NCBI GenBank assembly: GCA_029979005.1
Contig: JAPOIJ010000023.1
Location: 1 to 40,109, forward strand
Length of the DNA: 40,109 nt
Direction of reading: 5' to 3'
From: Planctomycetota bacterium
Lineage (GTDB): Bacteria; Planctomycetota; Planctomycetia; Pirellulales; Pirellulaceae
The position numbers and the translations under genes are program-made. Each line of letters opens with the position of its first letter. The stretch's first letter is position 1. Shown here one piece after another: positions 17,552-25,403 of the stretch. The notes below the pieces were generated by a model, which was not told the origin of the DNA, ran no database searches, and worked only from the letters and a program-made list of their open reading frames with translations.

Positions 17552-17589
17552 AAAAAAAACTCTGGCTCAGTTGACACCAAGCCAGAGTT
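17552..17589 (-). terminator. Intrinsic terminator of the FAS1 gene
   Basis: On the minus strand AACTCTGGCT (17589-17580) pairs perfectly over ten bases with AGCCAGAGTT (17567-17558), loop of 12, followed by six more T (17557-17552). It lies 25 bases after the FAS1 stop. Confidence 0.9.
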
Positions 17590-17614
17590 AAAAATGTTCG
17601 TTCAGCAACTGAAC

Positions 17615-18601
17615 CTATTTAGGCATGATAACTGAGTCGATGACGTGAATGACACCGTTCTTGCAATCGATGTCAGTTTTGACAACGGTTGCTCCGTCGA
17701 CCATGACCTTGCCATCGACAACTTTAATTGCAACTTCCTGTCCGTTCGCTGTTTTAGCAGACGACAACTTGACGACGTCGGCGGCCATCACTTTGCCGGG
17801 AACCACGTGATAAGTCAAAATTGAAGCCAACTTTGCCTTGTTTTCCGGCTTCAAAAGCTCTGCGATTGTTGCCGCAGGAATCTTTTTGAACGCATCGTCG
17901 GAAGGTGCGAAAACAGTGAAGGGACCTTCGCTCTTCAAAGTCTCAACCAAGCTGGCAGCTTTCACAGCGGCAACAAGTGTGTTGAAGGCACCCGCACCCA
18001 CTGCAGTGTCTACGATGTCAGCTTTCTTCGGTGGCAGGATTACTGAGTCGATGACGTGGATGACGCCGTTGCTGCACTTGATGTCCGTTGTTACAACCTT
18101 CGCTCCGTTGATCATCACACCACCGTCGGTGACTTTGATCGCAACCGGATCACCTTGAACGGTCTTCGCGGAGGATAACTTTACTACGTCCGCGGCCATA
18201 ACCGAACCGGGGACAACGTGGTAGGTCAGAATGCTTTGAAGTGTTTTAAGGTTTTCTGGTTTCAACAGTGTTTCAACTGTTCCCTTCGGTAGTTTTTTGA
18301 ATGCGGCATCGGTTGGAGCAAGAACAGTGAAAGGCCCTTCACCCTTGAGGGTTTCAACCAAACCTGCAGCCTTAACGGCAGCAACCAATGTATTAAACGA
18401 GCCAGCACCGACAGCGGTGTCGACAATGTCTTTCTCGGCAGGTGCTGCAATCGACACTTTCATTGTCTTGCGGGCGGCTGCCATTTTTGCTTGTTGGATG
18501 GGGCACTGATTCTGTGCACTGCTAATCGACGGGCTTGCGATTAGTAGGAGGGCGGGAGCAACGAGTAGTTTACCAGCGATCGTCAACGACTTCTTCAACA
18601 T
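17615..18601 (-). CDS. Secreted protein with two fasciclin (FAS1) domains
   Basis: 328 residues from the ATG at 18601, which has GAGGA eight bases upstream; the frame continues 33 residues further but without a ribosome site. The signal peptide (1-29, cut after SSA) has a hydrophobic core at [16 protein letters not shown]. Two FAS1 domains follow (about 58-190 and 195-328), each with [20 protein letters not shown], the GPFTV-AP-D-AFKK motif, [10 protein letters not shown] and a closing [12 protein letters not shown]. They are near copies of each other. FAS1 proteins act in adhesion and extracellular matrix binding. There is no membrane anchor or sorting signal, so it is presumably free or surface-associated. 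Its own terminator follows, consistent with a single-gene transcript. Confidence 0.95.
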   Translation of the reverse strand: MLKKSLTIAGKLLVAPALLLIASPSISSAQNQCPIQQAKMAAARKTMKVSIAAPAEKDIVDTAVGAGSFNTLVAAVKAAGLVETLKGEGPFTVLAPTDAAFKKLPKGTVETLLKPENLKTLQSILTYHVVPGSVMAADVVKLSSAKTVQGDPVAIKVTDGGVMINGAKVVTTDIKCSNGVIHVIDSVILPPKKADIVDTAVGAGAFNTLVAAVKAASLVETLKSEGPFTVFAPSDDAFKKIPAATIAELLKPENKAKLASILTYHVVPGKVMAADVVKLSSAKTANGQEVAIKVVDGKVMVDGATVVKTDIDCKNGVIHVIDSVIMPK

Positions 18602-18923
18602 TTCCAATTTCCTCTTTAGAGCCAATTTAATGACGCTTGTAGCGTCTGTTACGAATCGTATTCCCGCAAAAACTTCGGCAATAGATTGGAAAAAAACCAA
18701 ATTTTTAAAAATTGTTTTTGTCGGTTAACTGCTATGACATCTGTCGGTTTGCGGCACACCGCCAGAAATTGGAAATCAGTGCTTAGGTGCCCTTGGGGTT
18801 CATAATATGAGACACCCCAACCAAGGCTCAGCTTGACAAAAGCGTTATGAATCTTACGGTTCGCGCAATCGGGTTCGCTACTGGTCGAGAGTTTGAGCAG
18901 TCAGATGGCGAAAGTTCTTTGAC
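18602..18923. other. 322-base region between topoisomerase B gene and FAS1 gene
   Basis: This is the leader and promoter region of the FAS1 gene and the trailer of the topoisomerase operon. It holds the GACGCT-TGT-AGCGTC dyad (18632-18646), the 14-base palindrome AATTTTTAAAAATT (18700-18713), and a hairpin with arms TTGGGGT and ACCCCAA (18793-18820) that has no T tract. No credible gene is seen. Confidence 0.5.
18632..18646. promoter_or_regulatory. Perfect 6-bp dyad in FAS1 leader
   Basis: GACGCT-TGT-AGCGTC lies about 30 bases before the FAS1 start codon. It could be a leader hairpin protecting the mRNA or an operator. The short size leaves chance possible. Confidence 0.35.
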
Positions 18924-20846
18924 TTAGACGTCAATTTCGCTGGCTGTTTCCGCTCGTTCCATGATGAAACGAAAGCGGGCTGAAGCATCGCGACCCATTA
19001 GATCACTGATGACGCGGTCTGTTTCAAGTTGGTCATCGATTTCAACTTTCAAGAGTCGCCGCGTTGCGGGGTTCAGCGTGGTACTCCAAAGGACTTTGGG
19101 CATCATTTCGCCTAGTCCTTTAAAACGAGTGATATCCGGTTTCGAACGACCGTCGGCATGGTCTGCCAGAATTTTTATTCTATCCTCTTCGTCAGCTGCC
19201 CAATAAGTTTGTTTACCAATGTCAACGCGATACAAGGGAGGGAGTGCGATAAACAGCCTGCCGTCGGAAATCAATTGCGGCATGTGGCGGTAGAAAAATG
19301 TGAGCAAGAGGGTTGTAATGTGGTGACCATCGGAGTCGGCATCAGCGAGCAAGATAATCCGCTCGTATCTTAATCCGGAGAGGTCAAGTTTGGGGCCGAT
19401 TCCGCAGCCAATGGCGGTTACCAAATCTTGAATTTCCTTGTTCTCCATCATTTTTTTCAAGGTGGCGCTCTCGGTATTGAGGACTTTTCCCCGTAGTGGC
19501 AGGATCGCTTGGTTATTACGATTTCGTCCCTGTTTTGCTGAACCGCCGGCAGAGTCACCTTCGACGATAAAGAGCTCTGAATCGCCCCTTCCCGAATTCA
19601 GGCAGTCGCTTAATTTTCCAGGAAGCATCGAACGTTTGCCACCGGTTTTTCGGGAGACCGCGGCGGATGCCGCTCTCGATGCAGCGCGAGCACGAGCGGC
19701 GGCAATAATTCTGGCAACGATTCCATCAGCGACGCTTCGATTGTTATTCATCCACTGTTCAAGCGCCGGACGGATCACACCGTCCATCGAACTTTGGACT
19801 TCCGGATTGTTGAGCCGGTCTTTGGTTTGCCCTTGAAACTGAGGCTCTGTAATGAAAATAGAGATGATTCCTACAAGACCCTCACGAATATCGTCAGGAG
19901 TAATTTTCACACCGCGGGGGACGAGGTTGTGCATATCAAAGTAGTTGCGAACCGCTTTGTTTAATCCTGAGCGAAATCCATTTTCATGGGTTCCACCGTT
20001 TCCGGTTGGAATTCCATTAACATAGGATCGCAAATGTTCGTCGGTCGATTCAGTCCACTGCAGCGCCAATTCAATTCGTGCTGGATCGTCCACCCGAAGG
20101 GTGAATGCAGATTCATGGATTGGCCGCGCGTTTCGTTCTTTCAGGACTTTGCCCAGGTAGTCGACGATTCCCTGTTCATGAAAGAAGGTCTCTTTTGCCT
20201 TGTTAACGTCGTCGATGAAATGGACTTTAATTCCCCGGTGAAGGAAACTGGCGATTTCAAGACGATGCCGAATCGTAGCGGCGTTAAAGTCAGTGCGAGG
20301 GAAGATCGTGGGGTCGGGGGAAAAGGTAATCGCCGTTCCAGTTCCGCGGACAGAGCCCTTTAGTTTTTGGAGTTTGGATCGCGGGTGCCCTTTGGAGAAC
20401 TCCATTTTATATTGAGCGCCCCCGCGTTTAACGATAGCAACTAATTTTTTTGAAAGTGCATTGACGACAGATGCGCCAACACCATGCAGACCACCTGCCG
20501 TTTTATAGTTGTTGCCGTCAAACTTGCCACCGGCATGTAAGACCGTCAGGACAGTTTCCAAGGCGCTCTTTTTTGTTTTCGAATGCTTGTCGACCGGAAT
20601 GCCACGCCCATTATCAGAGACGGTTACGGTCTCACCGTCCTTATGGAGTTGGAGTGTGATTTCCGTCGCGTGTCCATTCATTGCCTCATCAACTGAGTTG
20701 TCGAGGATTTCCCAGATCAAGTGGTGCAGGCCAGCGGTACCTACTCCACCGATGTACATTCCCGGACGCTTCCGGACGGGTTCAAGGCCTTCGAGGACAA
20801 CAATGTTATCGCCATCGTAGCGTTTTTTCTTGGTTGCGGTGCTCAT
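18924..20846 (-). CDS. Type IIA DNA topoisomerase subunit B (GyrB/ParE)
   Basis: 640 residues, the short form without the extra domain of enterobacterial GyrB. The GHKL ATPase has E46 and N50 in LIWEILDNSVDEAMNG, DNGRGIP at 78-84 and GGLHGVGASVVNALS around 118-132. The transducer contains the QTK loop (FQGQTKDRLNN, about 337-347). The TOPRIM domain shows EGDSAGG (429-435) and the metal-binding D502-A-D504-S-D506. PLRGKVLNTESA joins them. It forms a heterotetramer with subunit A, encoded 60 bases upstream, and supplies ATP hydrolysis. Gyrase and topoisomerase IV B subunits cannot be told apart safely by eye. An Ala/Arg-rich stretch (381-398) sits just before TOPRIM. The ATG at 20846 has no clear ribosome site. 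Confidence 0.95.
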   Translation of the reverse strand: MSTATKKKRYDGDNIVVLEGLEPVRKRPGMYIGGVGTAGLHHLIWEILDNSVDEAMNGHATEITLQLHKDGETVTVSDNGRGIPVDKHSKTKKSALETVLTVLHAGGKFDGNNYKTAGGLHGVGASVVNALSKKLVAIVKRGGAQYKMEFSKGHPRSKLQKLKGSVRGTGTAITFSPDPTIFPRTDFNAATIRHRLEIASFLHRGIKVHFIDDVNKAKETFFHEQGIVDYLGKVLKERNARPIHESAFTLRVDDPARIELALQWTESTDEHLRSYVNGIPTGNGGTHENGFRSGLNKAVRNYFDMHNLVPRGVKITPDDIREGLVGIISIFITEPQFQGQTKDRLNNPEVQSSMDGVIRPALEQWMNNNRSVADGIVARIIAAARARAASRAASAAVSRKTGGKRSMLPGKLSDCLNSGRGDSELFIVEGDSAGGSAKQGRNRNNQAILPLRGKVLNTESATLKKMMENKEIQDLVTAIGCGIGPKLDLSGLRYERIILLADADSDGHHITTLLLTFFYRHMPQLISDGRLFIALPPLYRVDIGKQTYWAADEEDRIKILADHADGRSKPDITRFKGLGEMMPKVLWSTTLNPATRRLLKVEIDDQLETDRVISDLMGRDASARFRFIMERAETASEIDV

Positions 20847-20906
20847 GCTGATTTTGTGGCTGGTAGGTTATTTGGTTTCGTAACAGGCGAATCTGAGGAG
20901 TGGAAT

Positions 20907-23417
20907 CTATTTCTTTTTCAGGGGCTTTAGCTCACCGGGTGATTCCACCGGAGACCAGACGACTTTCGAAATTTTACCGTTTTTCTGAATTTCATTTCCT
21001 TTGCCACCTCTGGAGGTGACACGGTATTTAGCCGTGGAAATTGTCTTTTGTGCCCCGCGATTGGTCTCAACAAGGAGTAAGTCACGGTCGCCTTTGGATG
21101 GTTTGAAGCCGACCAGTCGGTCAGTTTTTGCCAGTTTGATAAGCATGACGCCTTTGCCCACGCCCGAAAGATAATTGATGTCTTCGGCTGGACAGACCAT
21201 GGCCCGGCAATCTGCAGAAATAGCAAGAATCGTTTCCGTACCCTCGACAGGATACACCCCAATCAACTCGGCGCCTGTAGAAGCTCTTGCGTACTTGCGG
21301 CCACTTCGAGTCGAGGGTTCGACGTACGTTTCAAGTCCAAATCTCAAGGCGTAGCCATTATTTGAGGCTGCAAGTCCATGAACCTCAGGGCAATAGTCAG
21401 GCTGTTTGGGGTCAACAAAGACATTGCCGATTACACGAGGGTCAAACGACATTGCACTGACAATTTTTTCACCGTCCTTTAGTTTAAACAACTTTTGAAT
21501 GGGTTCGCCAAAACCTGTCGAAGCCGGAATATCAATCATTCTGGCCGTATAACAGACTCCCGTCGATGAAAAGAAGCCGACGGTATTGCGTGTTGAACCA
21601 GCGACGCAGGCGAGTACCGCGTCACCTTGTCGCAGTCGGCTTTTGGCAGGAGCAGCGATGTTGCGCTGTCGTTTAACCCAGCCATCTTTGGTAATTAAAA
21701 CGTGACAGTCTTCGGCGACAATGAAATCTTCGGCGTTGATCTCAACCTCACGTCCGGCTGCCTGAATGATTGTTCTTCGTTTGGATTCCGGCTGACTGCA
21801 AAAATCTTTGACGATGTCTTCGATTTCAGTTCTGACAATCTTCCAACAACCCGAGGCGTTGGTGTCGGCTGTATCTTCTTTTAAAAGTCGACGAATTTCT
21901 CTGGCTCGTTTTTCTTTTTTCTTTAATTCGTCAGTGACTAGATTGATTTCCAGACGTGCCAAACGATAGAGCTTCAATTCAAGAATTGCATCGGTTTGTT
22001 CAGCATCGAGCCCTTGTTGTTTTCCCCGACTTTGTTTCACCGGAAATCGCTTCATGATTTTGACAGCGGCATCCGCTTTTCCATCACTTTTTCGAATGAT
22101 GCGAATGATCTCATCGAGTGCGTCAAAAATGGTTACAAAGCCACGTAAAATGTGGATTCGCTTACTCAGCGTCTCCAGTTCGTTTTCCAGACGTTTGGTA
22201 ACAACCTCGAGACGAAATTGCAGGAAATACCAAAGTGCTTCTTTGAGACCGAGCCGCTCCGGCCGCCCCACGTCCGGGTTTTCAGTTGGAACTAAACAAG
22301 TGAGGTTGACGTTAAAGTTGGTTTGAAACTGGGTGTTTTTATAGAGGAACGCCAAGACCTTCTTTTCATCAGCGTCTTTTTTCAGATGCAAGTCAATGCG
22401 AATGTCATCGGTGGAAACGTCACGAATTTCGACGACAAGCGGAAGTTTACCGGTGTAAACCAACTCCGAGATTCTCTCAACCAGAACTGCTTTGTTGACG
22501 GCATAGGGGATCGAATTAATTTGTAAGATCCGACCTGTTTTCTTGTTGCCACCAATAAGCTTGCTGGTGCCTCGGATTTTGATCGCCCCCTGACCCGTAC
22601 GGTAAATTTCCCTGAGCTCCTCCTTTGTGTTAATGACTTGCCCTCCTGTAGGAAAGTCAGGGCCGTGGACTGCGTCATTAGCAACCAATTGGTATGGTTT
22701 GGTTTCCGGATCTTTCAATAATTTCAAAAGAGCGCGGCAGAGTTCTTTGAGGTTGTGCGGTGGAATATTGGTGGCCATGCCAACCGCGATGCCCGTTGCC
22801 CCGTTGAGTAACAGGTTGGGGATTTTACTGGGAAGAACAACCGGCTCTTCGCGGCTGCCATCATAGTTAGGCCGAAACGCGACCGTTCGCGTTGCGAGAT
22901 CGGAGAGTAATTCGCCGGCGATTTGCGTTCGGCGACATTCGGTGTATCGCATGGCTGCTGCGTTGTCGCCATCGATGGAACCAAAATTACCGGAGCCATC
23001 AATCAATGGCATCCGCAAAGAAAAAGGTTGGGACATCCGAACGAGAGCATCGTAGATCGAGCTATCGCCATGCGGATGGTAGTTGGCCATTGCGTCGCCA
23101 ACGACCTTCGCACTTTTGCGATGTTTTGAATTATGATCGAGCCCAAGTTGGCGAGTCGTAAAAAGAATTCGCCGCTGAACCGGTTTGAGACCGTCGCGGA
23201 CATCCGGCAGTGCACGCGAGGTGATGACGGAGAGCGAATAATTCAGATAGCGTGTTTGTGCTGCCAGTCGCAAAGGAACAGGTTCATAACCTGCCAGCTC
23301 GTTATCATCAAAAAGTGAGTTGTCGCCACCGCGGTTTGCTTTTCTTGGTTTTGCTTTTTTAGTTGCGGTCTTTTTTGAGACTTTGCTTGTCTTCTTCGCA
23401 GGCCGGCGTTTTGCCAC
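20907..23417 (-). CDS. Type IIA DNA topoisomerase subunit A (GyrA/ParC)
   Basis: 836 residues; GTG start with AAGG seven bases upstream. A Lys/Ala-rich N-terminal extension (1-30, histone H1-like) precedes the breakage-reunion domain: [28 protein letters not shown] with S119 and D123 at the quinolone-determining positions, and [17 protein letters not shown] with catalytic Y158. These, and [18 protein letters not shown], are closer to GyrA than to ParC. A coiled-coil tower (about 390-520) and a C-terminal beta-pinwheel (about 560-820) follow. There is no GyrA box at the start of the pinwheel, but TSRGGKG occurs at 801-807 near the very end. Whether the enzyme supercoils or decatenates is therefore open. 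It is followed by subunit B after 60 bases, clearly an operon. Confidence 0.94.
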   Translation of the reverse strand: MAKRRPAKKTSKVSKKTATKKAKPRKANRGGDNSLFDDNELAGYEPVPLRLAAQTRYLNYSLSVITSRALPDVRDGLKPVQRRILFTTRQLGLDHNSKHRKSAKVVGDAMANYHPHGDSSIYDALVRMSQPFSLRMPLIDGSGNFGSIDGDNAAAMRYTECRRTQIAGELLSDLATRTVAFRPNYDGSREEPVVLPSKIPNLLLNGATGIAVGMATNIPPHNLKELCRALLKLLKDPETKPYQLVANDAVHGPDFPTGGQVINTKEELREIYRTGQGAIKIRGTSKLIGGNKKTGRILQINSIPYAVNKAVLVERISELVYTGKLPLVVEIRDVSTDDIRIDLHLKKDADEKKVLAFLYKNTQFQTNFNVNLTCLVPTENPDVGRPERLGLKEALWYFLQFRLEVVTKRLENELETLSKRIHILRGFVTIFDALDEIIRIIRKSDGKADAAVKIMKRFPVKQSRGKQQGLDAEQTDAILELKLYRLARLEINLVTDELKKKEKRAREIRRLLKEDTADTNASGCWKIVRTEIEDIVKDFCSQPESKRRTIIQAAGREVEINAEDFIVAEDCHVLITKDGWVKRQRNIAAPAKSRLRQGDAVLACVAGSTRNTVGFFSSTGVCYTARMIDIPASTGFGEPIQKLFKLKDGEKIVSAMSFDPRVIGNVFVDPKQPDYCPEVHGLAASNNGYALRFGLETYVEPSTRSGRKYARASTGAELIGVYPVEGTETILAISADCRAMVCPAEDINYLSGVGKGVMLIKLAKTDRLVGFKPSKGDRDLLLVETNRGAQKTISTAKYRVTSRGGKGNEIQKNGKISKVVWSPVESPGELKPLKKK

Positions 23418-23805
23418 GTCAATCCATCCTTTGTTGACTTACTAATTCGTTCCACTGGTGGCCTGACAGGCCGTTAAGTAGAAATTGGAAACCCTTCGCC
23501 CCACCTCTTAATGGGGTTGAGTCGGATTTTTTATGGTTTGTATCGTTTCTTCAAGCTGAATAAAAAGTGAGGCCAAATGAAAAAACGGGTGGTTTGGGGA
23601 GAGTATACCAATCAGGTCAAATCGGTTACAGACGGTTTTTAGGGTTGTATTATGGGCGATTTAGGAATGCAAGAACACGGGGCCATTTTTGCTATCACTG
23701 AACTAGCCAGCACGCCGAAAAGCAAACGGGAGTGGTTTTGCCACATTTTTGCCAGCTAAATTGCCCGCGATTTGCGTTTGCAGGGCCAACTGAGGAGTCG
23801 ACCCG
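23418..23805. other. 388-base divergent intergenic region
   Basis: This separates topoisomerase subunit A (leftward) from a secreted-protein gene (rightward) and must contain both promoters. Short palindromes (around GGCCTGACAGGCC, 23461-23473, and CCCC/GGGG near 23500-23520) are unremarkable. Nothing looks like a gene. Confidence 0.4.
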
Positions 23806-24378
23806 ATGATTCGTAACATAATCTCAACCGCCGTAGCAGCGGTTATGTGCCTTGCCGCAGCAACCGCGGTAGCGCAAAACACCGAGACACATCTACCTAA
23901 TGACCTGTTTTCGCAGTATGCGACGGCGAGTGGTGCCAGTGCCATCAACGCAGGTATTTACCCAGCGCCCCACTATTCTCCTGCACTCGGCGCTCAGAGT
24001 TACTATACCTACCAGCCGTTGATGCCGCACGAAATGATGTACGCTCATTCTCGGAACTATTTTAACTACTACAACACAAATCAATGCGGTCACCCGGATT
24101 CACTGACCAAGACGTCGGTTCGGTGGCAAAGTGGTTTGAATCATATTGCTCCTATCCGGCAAAGTCATTGCTTGTCAAATCTGACTTACCGTATCCAGGC
24201 ACACAAATACGGACTGAACTGCGGCAACTGCGGTGATAACGATTGCGGTGGGCAGTGCGGTCGATCTAAGAAGTTCTTCAATCACGGCAAAATGGGATGC
24301 CGAAGCCACGAGTGTGGTCAAAGTTCCTGCGATAGCGGTTGCTCAGCGAATTTGAGCGATCTCACGCTAAATCGATAG
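23806..24378 (+). CDS. Small secreted Cys-rich protein, planctomycete-type hypothetical
   Basis: 190 residues; ATG at 23806 with GAGGAG about seven bases upstream. A signal peptide (1-23, AAVMCLAAATAVAQ) is followed by a Tyr-rich section (about 55-90, with QSYYTYQPLMPHEMMYAHS and NYFNYYN) and then a Cys/Gly-rich tail with about ten Cys, such as CGNCGDNDCGGQCG and a spaced run of Cys ending near residue 180. The even spacing suggests metal binding or disulfide cross-linking outside the cell. No enzyme motif is present and no family name is recognised. It is followed after 75 bases by a second small secreted protein of similar style, and one strong terminator follows both. Confidence 0.8.
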   Translation: MIRNIISTAVAAVMCLAAATAVAQNTETHLPNDLFSQYATASGASAINAGIYPAPHYSPALGAQSYYTYQPLMPHEMMYAHSRNYFNYYNTNQCGHPDSLTKTSVRWQSGLNHIAPIRQSHCLSNLTYRIQAHKYGLNCGNCGDNDCGGQCGRSKKFFNHGKMGCRSHECGQSSCDSGCSANLSDLTLNR

Positions 24379-24453
24379 GAAGGTTTTCAGTTCACGCAAA
24401 ACCGTTTGATAGACGGTTATCCTCAATCAATACGGTTATCTGGGGTCAATCCA

Positions 24454-25017
24454 ATGAAAAAAATTAGTTTTATTTTCGGCGTCGTTATGGTGGCGATGCT
24501 TGTCTCAATGGCGGCAGAAGCAAATGCTCAATCGCGTTTTCATTCGCGCATGTCAAAAGGTGCATTAGGAAATCGTGTGCCTGTTTATACCACTCCCGAT
24601 GCAGACGGGATGACCATGAACGGCTACGAAGGTCGAGTTAATTTTGCGCGGTCGCTTAAGATGGCGTCCCACAACTCGTACTCACCCGCCCCGTTTTACA
24701 CCTACAGTAATCGAGGGCTGAACGCTGGTCGTTTACATCATCAGAATCAGACCGAAGCCGCACAGTCTCCGTGGCACGGGGAGTACATGGGATGGCAATG
24801 GCGTCAGCCAACGGCTTTAATCGTACCTCCAACTGCAAGTTACCAGACCAATTACGGCTGGGGAGTTGGTCAGACGAAGAGCACGCCGATTGTTCATCAG
24901 TTCGGTCGTCAGAGCGTGCCAATTAAAGGGGGTGCTGCGTCCTCTTTCAAGAAGACGCCCTACTGGCCTAATAGCACAGAGCAGTTTGGAATTTACTCCG
25001 TTCGTGCTCCCTGGTAG
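24454..25017 (+). CDS. Small secreted protein, hypothetical
   Basis: 187 residues from the ATG at 24454, which opens a signal peptide (MKKISFIFGVVMVAMLVSMA, cut after NAQ); the frame extends 16 residues further upstream without support. The mature protein is Tyr/Trp/Pro/Ser-rich, with NSYSPAPFYTYSNRGLN echoing the Tyr-rich section of the preceding protein, and GEYMGWQWRQPTALIVPP later. It has no Cys after the signal. The two may be distant relatives or partners in a surface structure. The terminator at 25063-25103 closes the unit. Confidence 0.75.
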   Translation: MKKISFIFGVVMVAMLVSMAAEANAQSRFHSRMSKGALGNRVPVYTTPDADGMTMNGYEGRVNFARSLKMASHNSYSPAPFYTYSNRGLNAGRLHHQNQTEAAQSPWHGEYMGWQWRQPTALIVPPTASYQTNYGWGVGQTKSTPIVHQFGRQSVPIKGGAASSFKKTPYWPNSTEQFGIYSVRAPW

Positions 25018-25062
25018 TCGAAATGAGACGAGTGACATCGTTTTGACAACGGTGGTTTCAAT

Positions 25063-25103
25063 GCCCGAAGTGACGGTTAGTCCCGTTTCTTCGGGCTTTT
25101 TTT
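25063..25103 (+). terminator. Intrinsic terminator after the secreted-protein pair
   Basis: GCCCGAAG (25063-25070) pairs perfectly with CTTCGGGC (25089-25096) and runs into seven T (25097-25103). It lies 45 bases after the stop at 25017. Confidence 0.92.
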
Positions 25104-25184
25104 ATATTTTGCTCGATAATCACAAATGGCCTGAAAACTGCAAATAGGTACCCTTGTTAGGTTTTATTCAAGGGAGTCAAAAGC

Positions 25185-25283
25185 ATGTTTCTATTTCCAA
25201 TCTTGTTAGCCATCGGAAGCATTATCACGATTCCCTTCGCTGTGACAGTTTGTTGCCCAGTAAAGCAAAGTCGCTGTATTTAA
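25185..25283 (+). CDS. Probable 32-residue hydrophobic peptide
   Basis: The ATG at 25185 has AAGGGAG (25170-25176) eight bases upstream, one of the better ribosome sites in this window. The 32 residues begin with a continuous hydrophobic helix (about 2-22, FLFPILLAIGSIITIPFAVTV) and end in a small Cys-containing basic tail (CCPVKQSRCI). It would be an inner-membrane peptide. It lies after a strong terminator, so it needs its own promoter. No family is recognised; it could also be a chance frame. Confidence 0.45.
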   Translation: MFLFPILLAIGSIITIPFAVTVCCPVKQSRCI

Positions 25284-25403
25284 GTTGGCCCAACGAAACA
25301 CAAATTAATCGACTCGAGATGTGTAGCGAGGAAGGCAACGACTTGACTGTCTAGGAAGTCAATTGCTGGTCAAATAAAACCATCAACCTGTTTTATGACT
25401 GGT

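Larger units (their letters stand above)
17223..17614. other. 392-base intergenic region with two opposed terminators
   Basis: This lies between the PA-IL-like gene start and the FAS1 gene stop, both on the minus strand, so it should carry the promoter of the former and the terminator of the latter. The second is seen at 17552-17589. A further terminator in plus orientation at 17442-17477 has no plus-strand gene in front of it. The plus-strand frame at 17276-17479 (TTG start) runs into the hairpin and is not convincing as protein. A small RNA ending at 17477 is possible. Confidence 0.5.
25018..25403. other. 386-base region with terminator and small ORF
   Basis: This holds the plus-strand terminator (25063-25103) and the probable peptide gene 25185-25283. 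The remaining 120 bases, up to the stop of the minus-strand TPR gene, show only a weak AT-rich hairpin (about 25373-25399) and nothing else convincing. Confidence 0.45.

Noticed and set aside
18793-18820. Hairpin TTGGGGT/ACCCCAA after the topoisomerase operon
   Set aside because: The stem is good but there is no T tract, and it is about 100 bases from the stop; not called as a terminator.
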